Source of the DNA: Phoronis ovalis
Lineage: Eukaryota > Phoronida > Phoronidae
Direction of reading: 5' to 3'
DNA length: 19,432 bases
Assembly: GCA_028565635.1 (NCBI GenBank)
Contig: JAOXYB010015687.1
Coordinates: forward strand, 1 to 19,432
Positions within the stretch are counted from its first letter, which is position 1; the number at the start of each line of letters is the position of its first letter. Positions 9,501-19,432 of the stretch are shown here, in pieces. Below the pieces are notes generated by a model. That model was not told the DNA's origin. It ran no database searches and saw nothing but the letters and a program-made list of their open reading frames with translations. The translations under genes were made by a program, and so were the position numbers.

Positions 9501-12500
9501 AAAATTTTAAAATATTTGAGTAGCAACCCATTTTTATGCAAACTGACTGATACAAACCAAATTCGAAAAAATCGTTTTATGGATACAAACCTAAAAATTA
9601 ATCCAAATTATTTGCTGTAAGCAGTGGGTAGCAATCCAAATTTTTGAATTTCTTTACGGTAGCAATCCAAAAAAATATCGTAAGAAGCATACAATCCAAA
9701 TTTTTTAACTGGGCTGCACACCCCCACCAAAAAATCCCTCGAGTACCCCCCCCGGGATTTAAACCAGTTTCAAAATAATTACTCGATAATTGGCAGCAAT
9801 TCCGAGATCAGCTGAAGCAGACTGTTTTGACTACTCCCTAGTTTATTTTTATAATCTACAGTAAAAGCCTAATTTGTTTGATGGTGCATCAAAAATAATA
9901 ACTTAAACTGCCACCATATTTATAGTTACAAACACCAATTTTTGCCAGGTTATTGTTACATACAATTACGTGTGATTGATCGAGAAGTTCGGGTGTTAAA
10001 TTAATGGTATGCGAGCTTAAATAAAAATTTTCCTATTATGTTTTTTCAAAAACAAGATTTGTGTTTGTCATAAATACATCGATTTGTATAGAATCCTTCA
10101 CGAGTTTTCTCCGTTTACACAAACAACACGATTAGACGCTACATCTATTTTCTCACTTCCACATGAGAAACTATGCTAACAAATTTTTATAGAATTATTG
10201 AAGTTAAAGGGCCACTGAGTTTAATTCAATACAGTGAAATCAGCCACTTGGAAGACATATGCATTAAATCTCTGGCTTCTTTTCGATTTTTTTTTATGAA
10301 CACTAATTGTGTACAAAAAAGCATAGGTCAGAAAATATCACAATTATATAGCAAAGCTTGTTAGACATTATTATTTAACCCAAGAATAGATGCAAGCAAG
10401 TTTTTTGTACAATAGCAGTGGGAAATCATACTAGCTGATCACATGTTGCAGGGGTGTCACATGCCTGGCTTTATTCTATACTTATCCTTGTTTGTAGAAA
10501 TGTGCCTTGGCCTCTTGTTTAAGTTGTGCAATAGAGAAATGCATCACATTTGCGCTGTTATTAATATCTCAAATTTCTTAGGCATAAAACATTTTTGATA
10601 TTTTGATACATGTTTCTGGTAGACTATCCTCACTATCCATTACTTACAAAACAGAACGTTTTAAGTGTCAACAAACCGTGCGATCAATGAAGCAAAAAAC
10701 AATCACTGGTAATATTTACTATTAATAACCTGGGTTTTTAAGTTTCTGAGAAAATTAGGGGGAAGTTTGTACTTGTCTTTTCTTTTTTTTTTTCACAATA
10801 TGAATAACGTCACGACAACCGCATTTTTTTCCTCATTACATGAACTAATAAATTATTCCCATGACTAATTTTTCTGCACCATCACCGCATAAGGTGGGAG
10901 TAAAAAGTACACGCTACTTCCAATTACACTCAGTAGGTGTTATTTTAGGGAGGACACAACATTCCTGACAAACAAGTCCCCCTGATAAGAGTCCAATTTA
11001 ATCAAGTACTCTTAATGAGTAAACAAATTAGCAGATAAACCACAGGCCCAAAGTCAAAGTCTCCCTTAAAACAATGGTTAATGATAGCAAGAGGTTATTA
11101 GAGGGTTTGATAAATAAGTTAAACTTTGTCCATGCACTTATATGTACAATGAATGCTGAGATTATGTGATAAGGGACTAGCAGTGTTTCATGTGATTAGA
11201 ATTCTAATGTACATTCTATATCTTTACAAATCAATCTTTTGTCTTTGACATTTGTAAGTGTGACATCACAAGCGGGACATCATCTTGGTCTCAGATCAGG
11301 AGATGATCTTGCCATTTACGAACACTTTTGACTTCTAATTTTGAACGCACGTATTTCGTTAAATGTCAAGATAAACGAACGGGCAATAACAGTCTGTGGC
11401 TACAGGCAGAAACAAAGATGCTGCTGCCCAAACATGTAACAAACAACGACATACCAAAGTTCAACGAGTACAGACACACTCGAGATGACGAAAGGGTGAG
11501 CTTAAACACGTCTAAACCAAAATTAGCATGCCTAGACGACAGGTAAAATGCAACTTCCGACAGGTATTAACTTATATGATCAACCCTGTTCAAACATCTG
11601 GGTAAACATATTGCTGGTTATAGCTCCGATATTTAAAAAATTCTGGGTTGCAGCATGTGTGGCCATGCAAAATACAATATTGAGGCACAATAACTTTTGT
11701 AAACAAATTTTGAATTCCCAAATTCGAATGACTAACATATTAAATCTCCTTGGCCATCAAATCCAATGTCAATATCGAATTCAAGAGATATTTTCTATTA
11801 GCTAAGGAAAAGAATGGCATGAAAATTGTTCAAAATATGTTTAACATGCACACAGGTGTGATCATCAACCCGGTTTGACAGCTGGTAAACATGGTACACA
11901 AGAGCTCAAGAAAATTAGACGTCTAATGAAGAAAACATGGATGTAACAAACAATTATCATTACTACAATGTCATCTAAATCTCCAACCAGCTTCTTGATT
12001 TCCCATTCTTTTAATTCCTGATGTCTTCAAAACATATGTTCACTTGCATATAAATATGCCTTTTTTGCACTAAAACACCCACGATAAGCTGCCATCTGGC
12101 GAAAATACAAGCAAAGGTCAAACTCAGTTGAAACCGCTTCCTATCGATAGCATGCATGATCAGAAACACAGACACCTTGGCATCACTACGAAATCAATCG
12201 AATGTCCCTCCCATTATTGATTTATGAATGGAATGCAAACACTGGCACCATAATATCATCACGTCATTCAATAGAACTATTATTCAGAACAGTGGGCTAA
12301 GCATGCATTACTTTATACGAGATACAGAAAAAGATTCCATAGTTCTAAAATTACTTTTTGATTTAAAAAAATTATATTCAAAAAATGTGAAGTGTTAAAT
12401 GAATAAAATTTATGCCTTAATCGTTATTAAAACTAACATGAAGAAAAATGTATAGCATTATCAAAAAAAGCTAAAAGAAATATTTTAAGACTTCTGCAAA

Positions 12501-15500
12501 TATGGGTATAAGCTCCACCATGTCAAATTTGACAGATGATTATTAGAACTGGTACTATACTAACCTATAATTATGAAACAGTCAGGTATATTGTACACTA
12601 GCTTACAGACATTACGTTTACAGACATACTGGATTCCTAGCAAAATACAGTCAACTTTTCCAGGCCAATTCTGATAATTTTATTAATCCCTACACAACAT
12701 GCTCTTGATTCAATAAATACTAATATCTGTATTTGCACTTGGACGAACATTACATAGATACATTATACAGGTATACTACTGAAATTCTCTACCATTCCGT
12801 TCCATTGGCTCGATCTTTACAAAATAGGAGTATACTGATATTTTGTGTCAGCCAAAAACAGATGGAGGAGTTGCTTAAAACACTTGTAGTTCATTATAGC
12901 TACATGTAGCTAGCACTTTTGTAGTGCAGGGCTCTCAAACTTGCTCAGAATGTTATCAAATTCTGGATATCTGCAAATGATTGCCATTAAAGTGCCCCTG
13001 GTAAGTTGATCCTGACATTTAGTGACCCCTGCACATGGCAGCATAACACACTTTTAATTCAGGAATAGATAGATCTGCCACTTGTTTTGATACAGAACAG
13101 AACAGTTGACAACATGGAGATGTCAGAATGTAATTTAAAATTCTGAATTATGGAACTCAGACTTTCTAATCAAATTTCCGGCTGTCAAGTGTTGTGTCAA
13201 GGCTGTTGAAGACATTTTTATTCCACTCAATTTCTGCATATGACAAAAGTAAACTGGGCATTCTAAATTGAAGCTGCATCTTTTTCAAAGCATAGTTTGG
13301 TAATATTTTTATCAGGTAAAAACAGTGTGGAACAGGCAGATTTGAGATTACATTTGTAGTATCAGTTGTCACATGTTGTAATGCTAACCTTCTTTATTTT
13401 TTATCAAAAAAATCAAAGTAGCACCTGGCTTACATAAATGGAAAAACTGTGTCAAGGTAAAGGCCTGAAGGCAGATTATATTTTCTGAATAAAACAAAAT
13501 TTCGTATGTAACAAATATGCTGTTACTCTTTACAAACCAAGTTTTGTATATGTGTACTACAAGACTGAAGGATAACTATGGTAATCTATACCTTGATAAC
13601 CACTGGGGAGCTGATTAGGGTTAATTAGGTGCCATATGCTATGTACAGTACTGATCAGGAGCCATGCTGTGCAAGCATATCTGATATATACCCAATTATG
13701 GCGACCAGCTCTAGATTGGCACATGGGTGAATTTCTGCTGAGATTTCCTACCTGAAGTTTTGCGAATATACCGGAATACCCTAGGCTTCAGAAATGTTCT
13801 TACTCCTTACAATGAAATTCTCTGGATCCCTTTGTTTTGAGTGATTTTGTTTACTTTGCAATGCAAATCAGTGTCGTAGAAATGGATTTGCATACTACAT
13901 CATTAAACTCCTGAATATGTCAGACATGGAAACACCTGTCTAACCAGATGAGTAATGATTGAAATTTTGAACACTTCATCAATTTCTCATGCAACTTTTC
14001 CCTGTGAAATCAACCAAATTTAAATCAAGACACACATTCTCAGTGCATATAAGATATGGCAACCTCAGAGCATGCGCACAATCTGCTCACATTTAGTACA
14101 GGTGCTTGTTACTTCCCCTCAATGCACAAAGGGTCTGGATATTCTTGTTACATTGAAAAAAAAAAAAAAAAAATTTATGGAAACACTACCCAATAAATAA
14201 AGCCAGCTGTGTTTGGTTTGAGAGTTTATTACATTAATGGCCAATTTCTTCCAATGACTGATGAGTTAGTTGCCTGATAAAGCAGCAAATTCTGTTTTGC
14301 AACAGCATGCTCCGTGACATTTATCTGCATCTGAACAAGTTTTTCAAGTCTACAAGATTAGAACTCTGCAATTTGACTGTAGTCATTAAAACTAACAACA
14401 GCACTGAGATTACACCCTTCAAGCACATGGTCTGGCTAATTAAACCCTGTTTATGTCAATTGTATTAGGATAGGAAATGCCTTTGATCTATTTTTTACTC
14501 ATATAGCAAGCAGAAGTGCACCTGTACCCTACTGCAAGTGAAGCTTCTAATACTTCAAAAATATGCAGCTAAACAACTTTAAAAAAATTACAATGTATAA
14601 TACATTAGATTATGAATCGCTTTTCCCCTTCGATAAATTATTCATAGTACAACCTTGTCTTGCTATCAGTGGGACATTTTCTGACGTTATATTCATGTAC
14701 TCAGTAACCACATCAATGGAGCTTTCCATGCTGAACCCTAAACTTTGCCTACAATAATTTTTCAGTGGGACTTTTTCCTTACTATCTTTTATACATTTGT
14801 AACCACATGTGGAGATTTTTTGTTAACGGAACATCAGAGATTGATTGTAATACACCCACAAATCAAATACGCAAAAAAGGGTCAAACTCAGCGGGGCATA
14901 ACACAATTATTTTTTATTCATCAACATGACCTACTCATGCATATTTACAACTTAGCAACAGGATAAAAAATATGAAAAATGTACACAAACACACATTACT
15001 AAGTCATTAAATTATACTACTCTATTTTTAAATTTCTATTTACAAACCACAAATCGCATCTTTGGTATGACTGAAAAGGTAGGTATCCAATAATACTTTG
15101 TTTGTTTGTTTGGATTTCATCAAAAGCTTGTAAACTGTTGTACCAGAGCCCAGTAAGAAGGCCAGGTCTGTTTACAAATCAATGCCTTTTCTAATGGGGA
15201 GTATTATACATAGCGTTACACCAGGAAAAATCTTTTCAAATCCGTAATTATAAGTTTTGTCTGCTATTCAAAGCGTACAAGAAAAGCACTATGAGCAAGA
15301 TCATGGGAAAGTCATGGGAAAGTACATTGTCAGCCAGATGTAAACTATCTTGTCATGCTGACACAATTTTGAACAATAGCGTACAAAATCTTTGTCACAC
15401 AGAACAATTGAATAAAGATCTTCCCTACAAATAATATACATGCACGAAAAAATGTGTTCAATGTAACCAAAACCACATCCATTTTCATAACAGGGGCAGC

Positions 15501-18500
15501 ATGCTAAGAGTACTTTCTCCAAACTCCCTCTATATTTCCCCCCACATATTTTTAAATATTGATCTGTTTGCATACTAAAGGATAACAGTAGAGAAGAAGG
15601 GTTCCACAACATTAACCACACGCTTGGCCATCAGTATTTGACCAGAATGGAGATATAAAACATAAAACAAGTTATTGATTGCAGAAGTACATTTGATATT
15701 CCACATGCTTCATGTTGGCACTGCATGCTGAATTTTTCATTTGTTCTATGTATTTATTCTGTAGATCAATCAAAATGCAAATGTGTTACCTCATGCACGA
15801 ATTGCAAATATTATAATTATGATAATAGCCAAAGAAGGCTAGGCGCTTAAATAATTTTTTACTAATTTTACGAGTAAAATTGATACCCTTTTCTGAATTG
15901 CAAAAATTATATTTTCATTTGTTTTCTGTTAATGGAAGGTTAATAATGATGGTACTACAAACCACAACATCCCGGGAAAATTTAAATATTTAGAGAACCA
16001 GTTTCGGAGAAAGGCTAACAAAATATGTTAGTTGCTAATCCTAGGCTAGGCAAGATAAAGAGGGTTTTGAATTCTATTGAAATTGTGCAGGAATTAGACA
16101 CAGCAAATTTGTTCTCTATATGTATCAGACCCTGGATAAAATTGGCAATTACTGATCACCTAAGACTTAATGTTCAAATGAACACTGTACACAGATTTAT
16201 ATGTTCTGGTTTCATGTTCCAAGCAACAACAAGGGAGACAATTACAGAAGAATTCTTCATTCTATTACTGGTTTTCTTACAATCTGAAGAAATCTATAAT
16301 TTTTGTTATGCTTCTTAGGAATAAGGTTACTGAACTTGACACAGTGGCGGAAATTTATTAATACACCGTATGACACGAACTGATGAAAGCTGTCGTGGGC
16401 TACCATCCATGTTATCTAATTTACCATACGTGGATAGAATATAAAGATATAAAATTGATTTCTTCAACAGATTTCTGCTGAATATTGTGATATGAAATAG
16501 TGAAGTTTACAAGATGGTCATGCAACAAATATTCTAATGTTCATTTTATTCAGAAGGTCAGCTACAAAAGGCTGTGGTTGTTTGTACAAATTTAGCACAA
16601 ATGTTCATCTTCTTCTTGTTAAATTTATTGGAAGGGAAATGTCTTTGGTCATATTTTTGTCAAACATTATAACTTATGCTATGCACATTCAAGCATGTTG
16701 TACATTTTCTTCGAATGTTGCATTAAAAACTCAGTTTCCACGACAAAACCATTTCCTTTGTGTTAAACAGAATTTCTGTTATAATTTTAAACACGAGAAT
16801 GAAAGTAACCAAAAATGAAAAGGAAAAAAAAAACAAATTACAGAATAGCATGCAATTTAGCAATAATATGATATAGCTTCAGCAAACAAAAACCTGCATT
16901 GCCCTATATTAATACAATAGACATGCCACAGTCAAACACATATTATTATTACAGATGTTTTCAGCTTATTTTTATTGGGATAATATGTTAATTTTTCTGA
17001 CCTTTGGCAGTACTATCTTTAATTAACATCACAACCTCTGAGCCCTTTATCAAGCAAGAATGCATATCCACAAACCAGAACAATGTCGTGACATTTTTTA
17101 TCTATCGCCACATGGGTATTCATCAGCAACCCTATACATTTTTTATCTATCGCCACATGGGTATTCATCAGCAGCCCTATAGTACTAGGAACTCTGACAT
17201 GCCATAAAATATGATCCATATTCCTATTTATATTTCCAGTATTATTTTTATACATATAAGCTGACAGTGTTGTTATAAATAGAATACTGAAAGTACAACA
17301 AATAAACAGAAAGCAAGGTTAAACACACTTTATTAATGAGTGCAAGTTATGTTAACCAGAATTCTTGGAGTAGTTTGCTTTCAGTAATAGCATGTTAATG
17401 GACATACCCAAATTACCTTAGATTCCCTTCAATTAATCCTATAGCCAAAGAATGAACTTAAAGGCACTAGCCCTTGTATTACATGTTAGTGTAATCCCCC
17501 TCTGAGAATAGTTAATTTTATAAGGAGCATACTTCTGGGGTTTTAATTTTTCATTTACTTAGTAAATTAGGTAACAATCAACTGGTCTTTATCCACAGCT
17601 GGTAAGGAGATAATTTTAATATCTGATTCCAGGTATATTTTTGACATACAAGAGAACAATCATGTCAAGGTTTATAATTGGGCAATTTAAGGGATAATTT
17701 CCTGGATTTTACAAGCATCTCAACAAACAAACAATTCATCAATTTAAGGTGGTTAAATTTTTAGTTGTAAGAATTATTACCCATAACTTAGAAGGTTAAA
17801 ACATAGGCTAGCCATAAAGAATTTGAGTATTCATTTGACGAAATTAAATCATGTTGTTAACCCTCTGGGGGGTGATTTGAGCACAGCACAAAACAAATCC
17901 ATGTTGCCATAGAATAGAAGCTGGTCGCTAGACGGAATACAATATCACATCTCTATACAGAAGATAAAACTGCCATATTTTCTACGTTAGAATCAGATGT
18001 AAGATATCTAGAAAGTTTTCATCAAAGTAAGGGGAAACAAGTGAGTGGAAATTCAATATTTCATCAGCATGTCCAGTCCACTTACCCGATTCTTCAGACA
18101 CTTCTGAAATAGAGGCTGTAGAAACGGTAGAAATACTACATTCACTAATGGTGCGGTCTTGGCGCGTACGATAATGTCCATTAGATAACTGCTCCAGTCG
18201 TCTTTGGAGGTGACGTTGTTCCCTACTTAGTTGTTCCTTAATTAATTGATTTTTTCGCTCTTTTTCTTCCAGAGCCTGAAAAAACAAATGCACTTCAGCT
18301 CCAGCTACGTAACACCGCATCTTCTCCCATACTCAGTTAGAATAAAACTTTTGCCAGAACATCAGAAACAAGTCACCAATAGTGTGCACACATTAAAAGA
18401 AGATTCAACTAATTCGTCAACCAAGTACGCACCTTAATAAATGATTTCGCTTTAGTTAAAAGACCTAAGGTTGTATGCCGGGATGAGTCCGGTCCGAGAG

Positions 18501-18547
18501 GTACCGAATCTTTAAGACTTTCCAGGCAGTTGCGCAGATGAGCTCGC
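6421..18547 (-). CDS. MXD: MAX dimerization protein (MXD/MAD family bHLH-zipper repressor), C-terminal part in three exons
   Basis: The exons 18547-18433, 18275-18086 and 6554-6421 join in frame (junction phases 0 and 1) to encode about 146 residues ending in TAG. They begin in the first helix just after the basic region, with [13 protein letters not shown], then [20 protein letters not shown]. That loop and second helix are diagnostic of MXD1-4/MXI1; MNT and MGA differ there. A zipper with [13 protein letters not shown] follows, then a Ser-rich stretch and an acidic EEVDILG tail. MXD proteins pair with MAX at E-boxes and recruit SIN3-HDAC through an N-terminal SID, opposing MYC in the nucleus. 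The SID and the basic region are not seen and must lie to the right of 19432. Exon boundaries match those I recall for vertebrate MXI1. The paralogue cannot be named, and invertebrates usually have one MXD gene. Confidence 0.95.
6962..7017. repeat. Perfect 28 bp tandem duplication
   Basis: Two identical adjacent 28 bp units begin GGTTTAATTTCTGG and end GGATTATA (6962-6989 and 6990-7017). Perfect identity points to a recent event. It lies in the MXD intron, 400 bp upstream (in genome coordinates, right) of the last exon. Confidence 0.95.
8311..8380 (+). mobile_element. Possible tRNA-derived SINE head, degraded
   Basis: GTGGGTTCAAGATTT (8361-8375) resembles a pol III B box (GGTTCRANNC) with a changed last base, preceded by CTAATCGTAGG, which looks like a tRNA anticodon-arm to variable-loop stretch. 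The A-box candidate in GGGTCTGCACTGCAGG is poor and no cloverleaf closes well. I see no clear tail or target duplication. It could be coincidence. Confidence 0.28.
8671..8837. repeat. Three exact copies of GTCATTCACAT
   Basis: The 11-mer occurs at 8673-8683, 8796-8806 and 8827-8837, all on the same strand. The first two extend to AGGTCATTCACAT, and the second contains TAAAGGTCA, an extended nuclear-receptor half-site pattern (TNAAGGTCA). It could be an enhancer-like cluster or repeat relics. Confidence 0.55.
9344..9765 (+). mobile_element. 404 bp non-autonomous element with TIRs, 9 bp flanking duplication and internal ~30 bp repeats
   Basis: The element spans 9353-9756. Its left end CCCGGGGGGGTACTCAAGG and the complement of its right end CCCGGGGGGGGTACTCGAGG form terminal inverted repeats that continue loosely through a T6 run. 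ATTTAAACC flanks it directly at 9344-9352 and 9757-9765. Inside, AATCCAA or close variants (often GTAGCAATCCAAATTTT) recur about every 30 bp, near 9404, 9436, 9466, 9496, 9525, 9554, 9587, 9633, 9664 and 9693. It has no coding capacity. Because the flank contains the palindrome TTTAAA, an alternative reading is a TTAA-type insertion (Kolobok or piggyBac-like) with slightly longer termini. The superfamily is unresolved. Confidence 0.85.
9400..9720 (+). repeat. Degenerate ~30 bp tandem array inside the TIR element
   Basis: About ten diverged units share GTAGCAATCCAAATTTT-like sequence, with spacings of 29-33 bp and one extra copy at 9600, 13 bp after the unit at 9587. The divergence between units is much greater than that between the TIRs, so the array predates this insertion. 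Confidence 0.75.
12897..12912. repeat. Perfect 16 bp palindrome
   Basis: TAGCTACATGTAGCTA equals its own reverse complement. It is isolated in the MXD intron with no flanking symmetry and no known role. Confidence 0.8.
14156..14173. repeat. A18 homopolymer tract
   Basis: Eighteen consecutive A bases follow CTTGTTACATTG. It could be the tail of a retroposed sequence, but I find no target duplication or recognisable body upstream, so I call it only a homopolymer. Confidence 0.9.
15301..15322. repeat. 11 bp tandem duplication
   Basis: TCATGGGAAAG is repeated twice back to back without change. It is a small slippage-type duplication in the MXD intron. Confidence 0.9.
17091..17180. repeat. 45 bp tandem duplication, one mismatch
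   Basis: Two adjacent 45 bp units begin ACATTTTTTATCTATCG and include CACATGGGTATTCATCAGC. They differ only at 17129/17174 (A to G). Because 45 is a multiple of three, open frames on both strands run through it (17004-17207 + and 17255-17019 -). Neither resembles a known protein, so the duplication is probably non-coding and recent. Confidence 0.95.
18086..18275 (-). CDS. MXD: MXD zipper exon
   Basis: On the - strand the acceptor is GTTTTTTCAG|GCTCTGG and the donor is ATCGG|GTAAGT. The 190 bp give 63 codons plus one base. Residues 1-30 are the coiled coil, with heptad-spaced Leu at 2, 16, 23 and 30 and Asn at 9. [13 protein letters not shown] is a family signature. A Ser/Thr-rich stretch ([21 protein letters not shown]) follows, a likely phosphorylated region by analogy. 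Confidence 0.95.
18276..18432 (-). other. MXD: Short MXD intron
   Basis: This 157 bp intron has donor AAG|GTGCGT and a pyrimidine-rich acceptor GTTTTTTCAG on the - strand. It splits the protein between helix 2 and the zipper, in phase 0. I see nothing else in it. Confidence 0.9.
18433..18547 (-). CDS. MXD: MXD helix-loop-helix exon
   Basis: On the - strand the acceptor is TTTTGTAG|GCGAGC and the donor is ATTAAG|GTGCGT. The 115 bp carry one base finishing a split Arg codon and 38 codons, from [12 protein letters not shown] through KAKSFIK. It covers most of helix 1, the [12 protein letters not shown] loop and helix 2. The split Arg matches the EKNR|RAHLR junction expected for the family, so the preceding small exon should carry the basic region. 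Confidence 0.95.
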
Positions 18548-19432
18548 CTACAAAATAAGACATTAAACACATATACATTACAGTCTAAAGGGTCATATTC
18601 TTTATACCTCTGTACAAATGTAATCACAGTATTATTCAAAAGTCTGTATTATATTCATGATTGTAAATTAGTCTGGATTTTAAGTTGTTTTTGTGGAATT
18701 AACAATGTTTCAAGGGAGTGACAGTTTCCGCAAAATTGAAGCTGCGATAATCTAACCATGCCCCCTCCCTATTCACTATGTCACGCATTCATATAGACTT
18801 CTGGAGGAACCACCAGGTACAGATTGTACATTGTTAGTGCACATAAAATTGAGAATTGGTTAACTTGCAATACATAAAATAACATTTTTTAATTTTTACA
18901 ACTGCGTTTTTTTTTTTACATATGAGGTGACTTAGATTAAAAACATTATCACAAGTGGTTTAGTACCAATAAGGGTACAGTCATAAATTATTTGCTTCCA
19001 TTCCTTAAGCCACACATTGATTTATCCTATAATTGACCCTGCAGTGTTTATCTTGTGGTTAGATTAAGGTATTATACATAGAAACAGTGATACATTGCAT
19101 AAAAGAACGTCATGTATTTACCAAAGTGTCAAAAAACGTGCCAACAATCAGACATGCACTACACCTCAGGCAGTAAAAGCAGGAAGACACCAGAAATCTA
19201 TTTATAGAACATGACGAATTTGCAAATCATTTTAAAGGGCAGATCTTATCAGGTTTCCAACCCCACTTCAGTAGATACTAATATCAACATACATTATTGA
19301 AAAGGGAGCTGTAATCCATATTCAAATACATGGATTTAAGTAAGCACACTATGTAGTAGACTTGCACAAGTCTAAAATGATAAATTTTTTGATACTGATA
19401 ATTTTTTTTAATAATGTTATTAATCTTATGTT
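18548..19432 (-). other. MXD: MXD intron upstream of the HLH exon, continuing off the window
   Basis: I searched the - strand for coding sequence of the basic region (a THNELEKNR-like motif) and for a SIN3-interaction helix, and found neither. It holds only AT-rich intron sequence with short homopolymer tracts (for example a T-run near 18908). The missing 5' exons must be further right. Confidence 0.7.

Larger units (their letters stand above)
6555..18085 (-). other. MXD: Large intron (11.5 kb) of MXD between the zipper and tail exons
   Basis: On the - strand the donor is TCGG|GTAAGT at 18085 and the acceptor is TTTTTGCAG at 6555. It holds the 28 bp duplication (6962-7017), a possible SINE head (8311-8380), the TIR element (9353-9756), an A18 tract (14156-14173) and the 45 bp duplication (17091-17180). 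I see no nested gene. Open frames of 60-106 codons inside it (for example 7407-7616, 10173-10364, 11328-11805, 13166-13372, 14563-14966, 15301-15621, 16025-16318, 16537-16818) match no family I know. The stretches 7018-8310, 9766-14155 and 14174-17090 show no other recognisable element. Confidence 0.85.

Noticed and set aside
11328-11805. Adjacent + strand frames of 72 and 85 codons, possible gene remnant
   Set aside because: No domain, no transposon motif and no shared codon-use signal. They are separated by a stop and lie in the MXD intron.
14080-14173. A18 tract as the tail of a retrocopy
   Set aside because: The upstream sequence shows no recognisable gene or SINE body, and I could not find flanking target duplications.
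15301-15621. 106-codon open frame on the - strand, Cys-rich
   Set aside because: The cysteines form no known zinc-binding or disulfide spacing, it lies inside the MXD intron, and part of its end is an 11 bp duplication. A frame of this length can arise by chance over 19 kb. No splice or expression evidence is visible.
16025-16318. 97-codon open frame on the + strand
   Set aside because: The translation resembles no family I know, has no reverse transcriptase or transposase motifs, and sits in intron sequence with ordinary AT-rich composition.
18548-19432. Search for the MXD basic-region and SID exons
   Set aside because: No - strand sequence coding for a THNELEKN-like motif or an amphipathic SID helix with splice sites was found, so they are taken to lie outside the window.
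1-19432. microRNA, rRNA, intact tRNA, CRISPR or viral sequence
   Set aside because: I looked for well-known miRNA seeds, tRNA cloverleaves, spaced direct repeats and polymerase or capsid motifs, and saw none that hold up by eye.

Overview
This window is animal nuclear DNA. It is AT-rich and mostly non-coding, with short exons bounded by GT..AG splice sites and AATAAA-type poly(A) signals, and it lacks any bacterial gene layout. The gene families, intron sizes and repeats suit an invertebrate. A lophotrochozoan such as a mollusc is my guess (inference, moderate to low confidence).

Two genes face each other tail to tail, and both run off the window. On the + strand, three exons (258-331, 1393-1507, 1797-1876) encode the C-terminal end of a SWIB/MDM2-domain protein of the UAF30/spp27-like type. 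A short 3' UTR ends at clustered AATAAA signals near 2381-2401. On the - strand, three exons (18547-18433, 18275-18086, 6554-6421) encode the helix-loop-helix, leucine zipper and acidic C-terminal tail of a MAX-dimerization (MXD/MAD) repressor. The exons encoding its SIN3-interaction domain and basic region must lie beyond the right edge. The last MXD intron is about 11.5 kb and fills most of the window. The MXD 3' UTR probably runs from 6420 down to about 3830.

The rest is introns, a 1.4 kb spacer between the two gene ends, and repeats. At the left are a complete 181 bp MITE (928-1108) with TTA target duplications and an inverted partial copy (1-73). Together these two flank a SWIB exon with near-perfect inverted arms. 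Downstream is a 25 bp AT-rich minisatellite (2459-2627). Inside the MXD intron is a 404 bp element (9353-9756) with terminal inverted repeats, a 9 bp flanking duplication and an internal degenerate repeat of about 30 bp. Smaller items are two perfect or near-perfect tandem duplications (28 bp and 45 bp), a possible tRNA-derived SINE head, a triplicated 11-mer and a hairpin in the MXD 3' UTR.

I see no virus, CRISPR array, rRNA, intact tRNA or protein-coding transposon. Most longer open frames (60-110 codons) in introns and UTRs look like chance frames. The strongest leads for something not yet described are the TIR-bounded repeat-array element and the inverted MITE arms around the SWIB exon. 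Neither amounts to a demonstrated new system.
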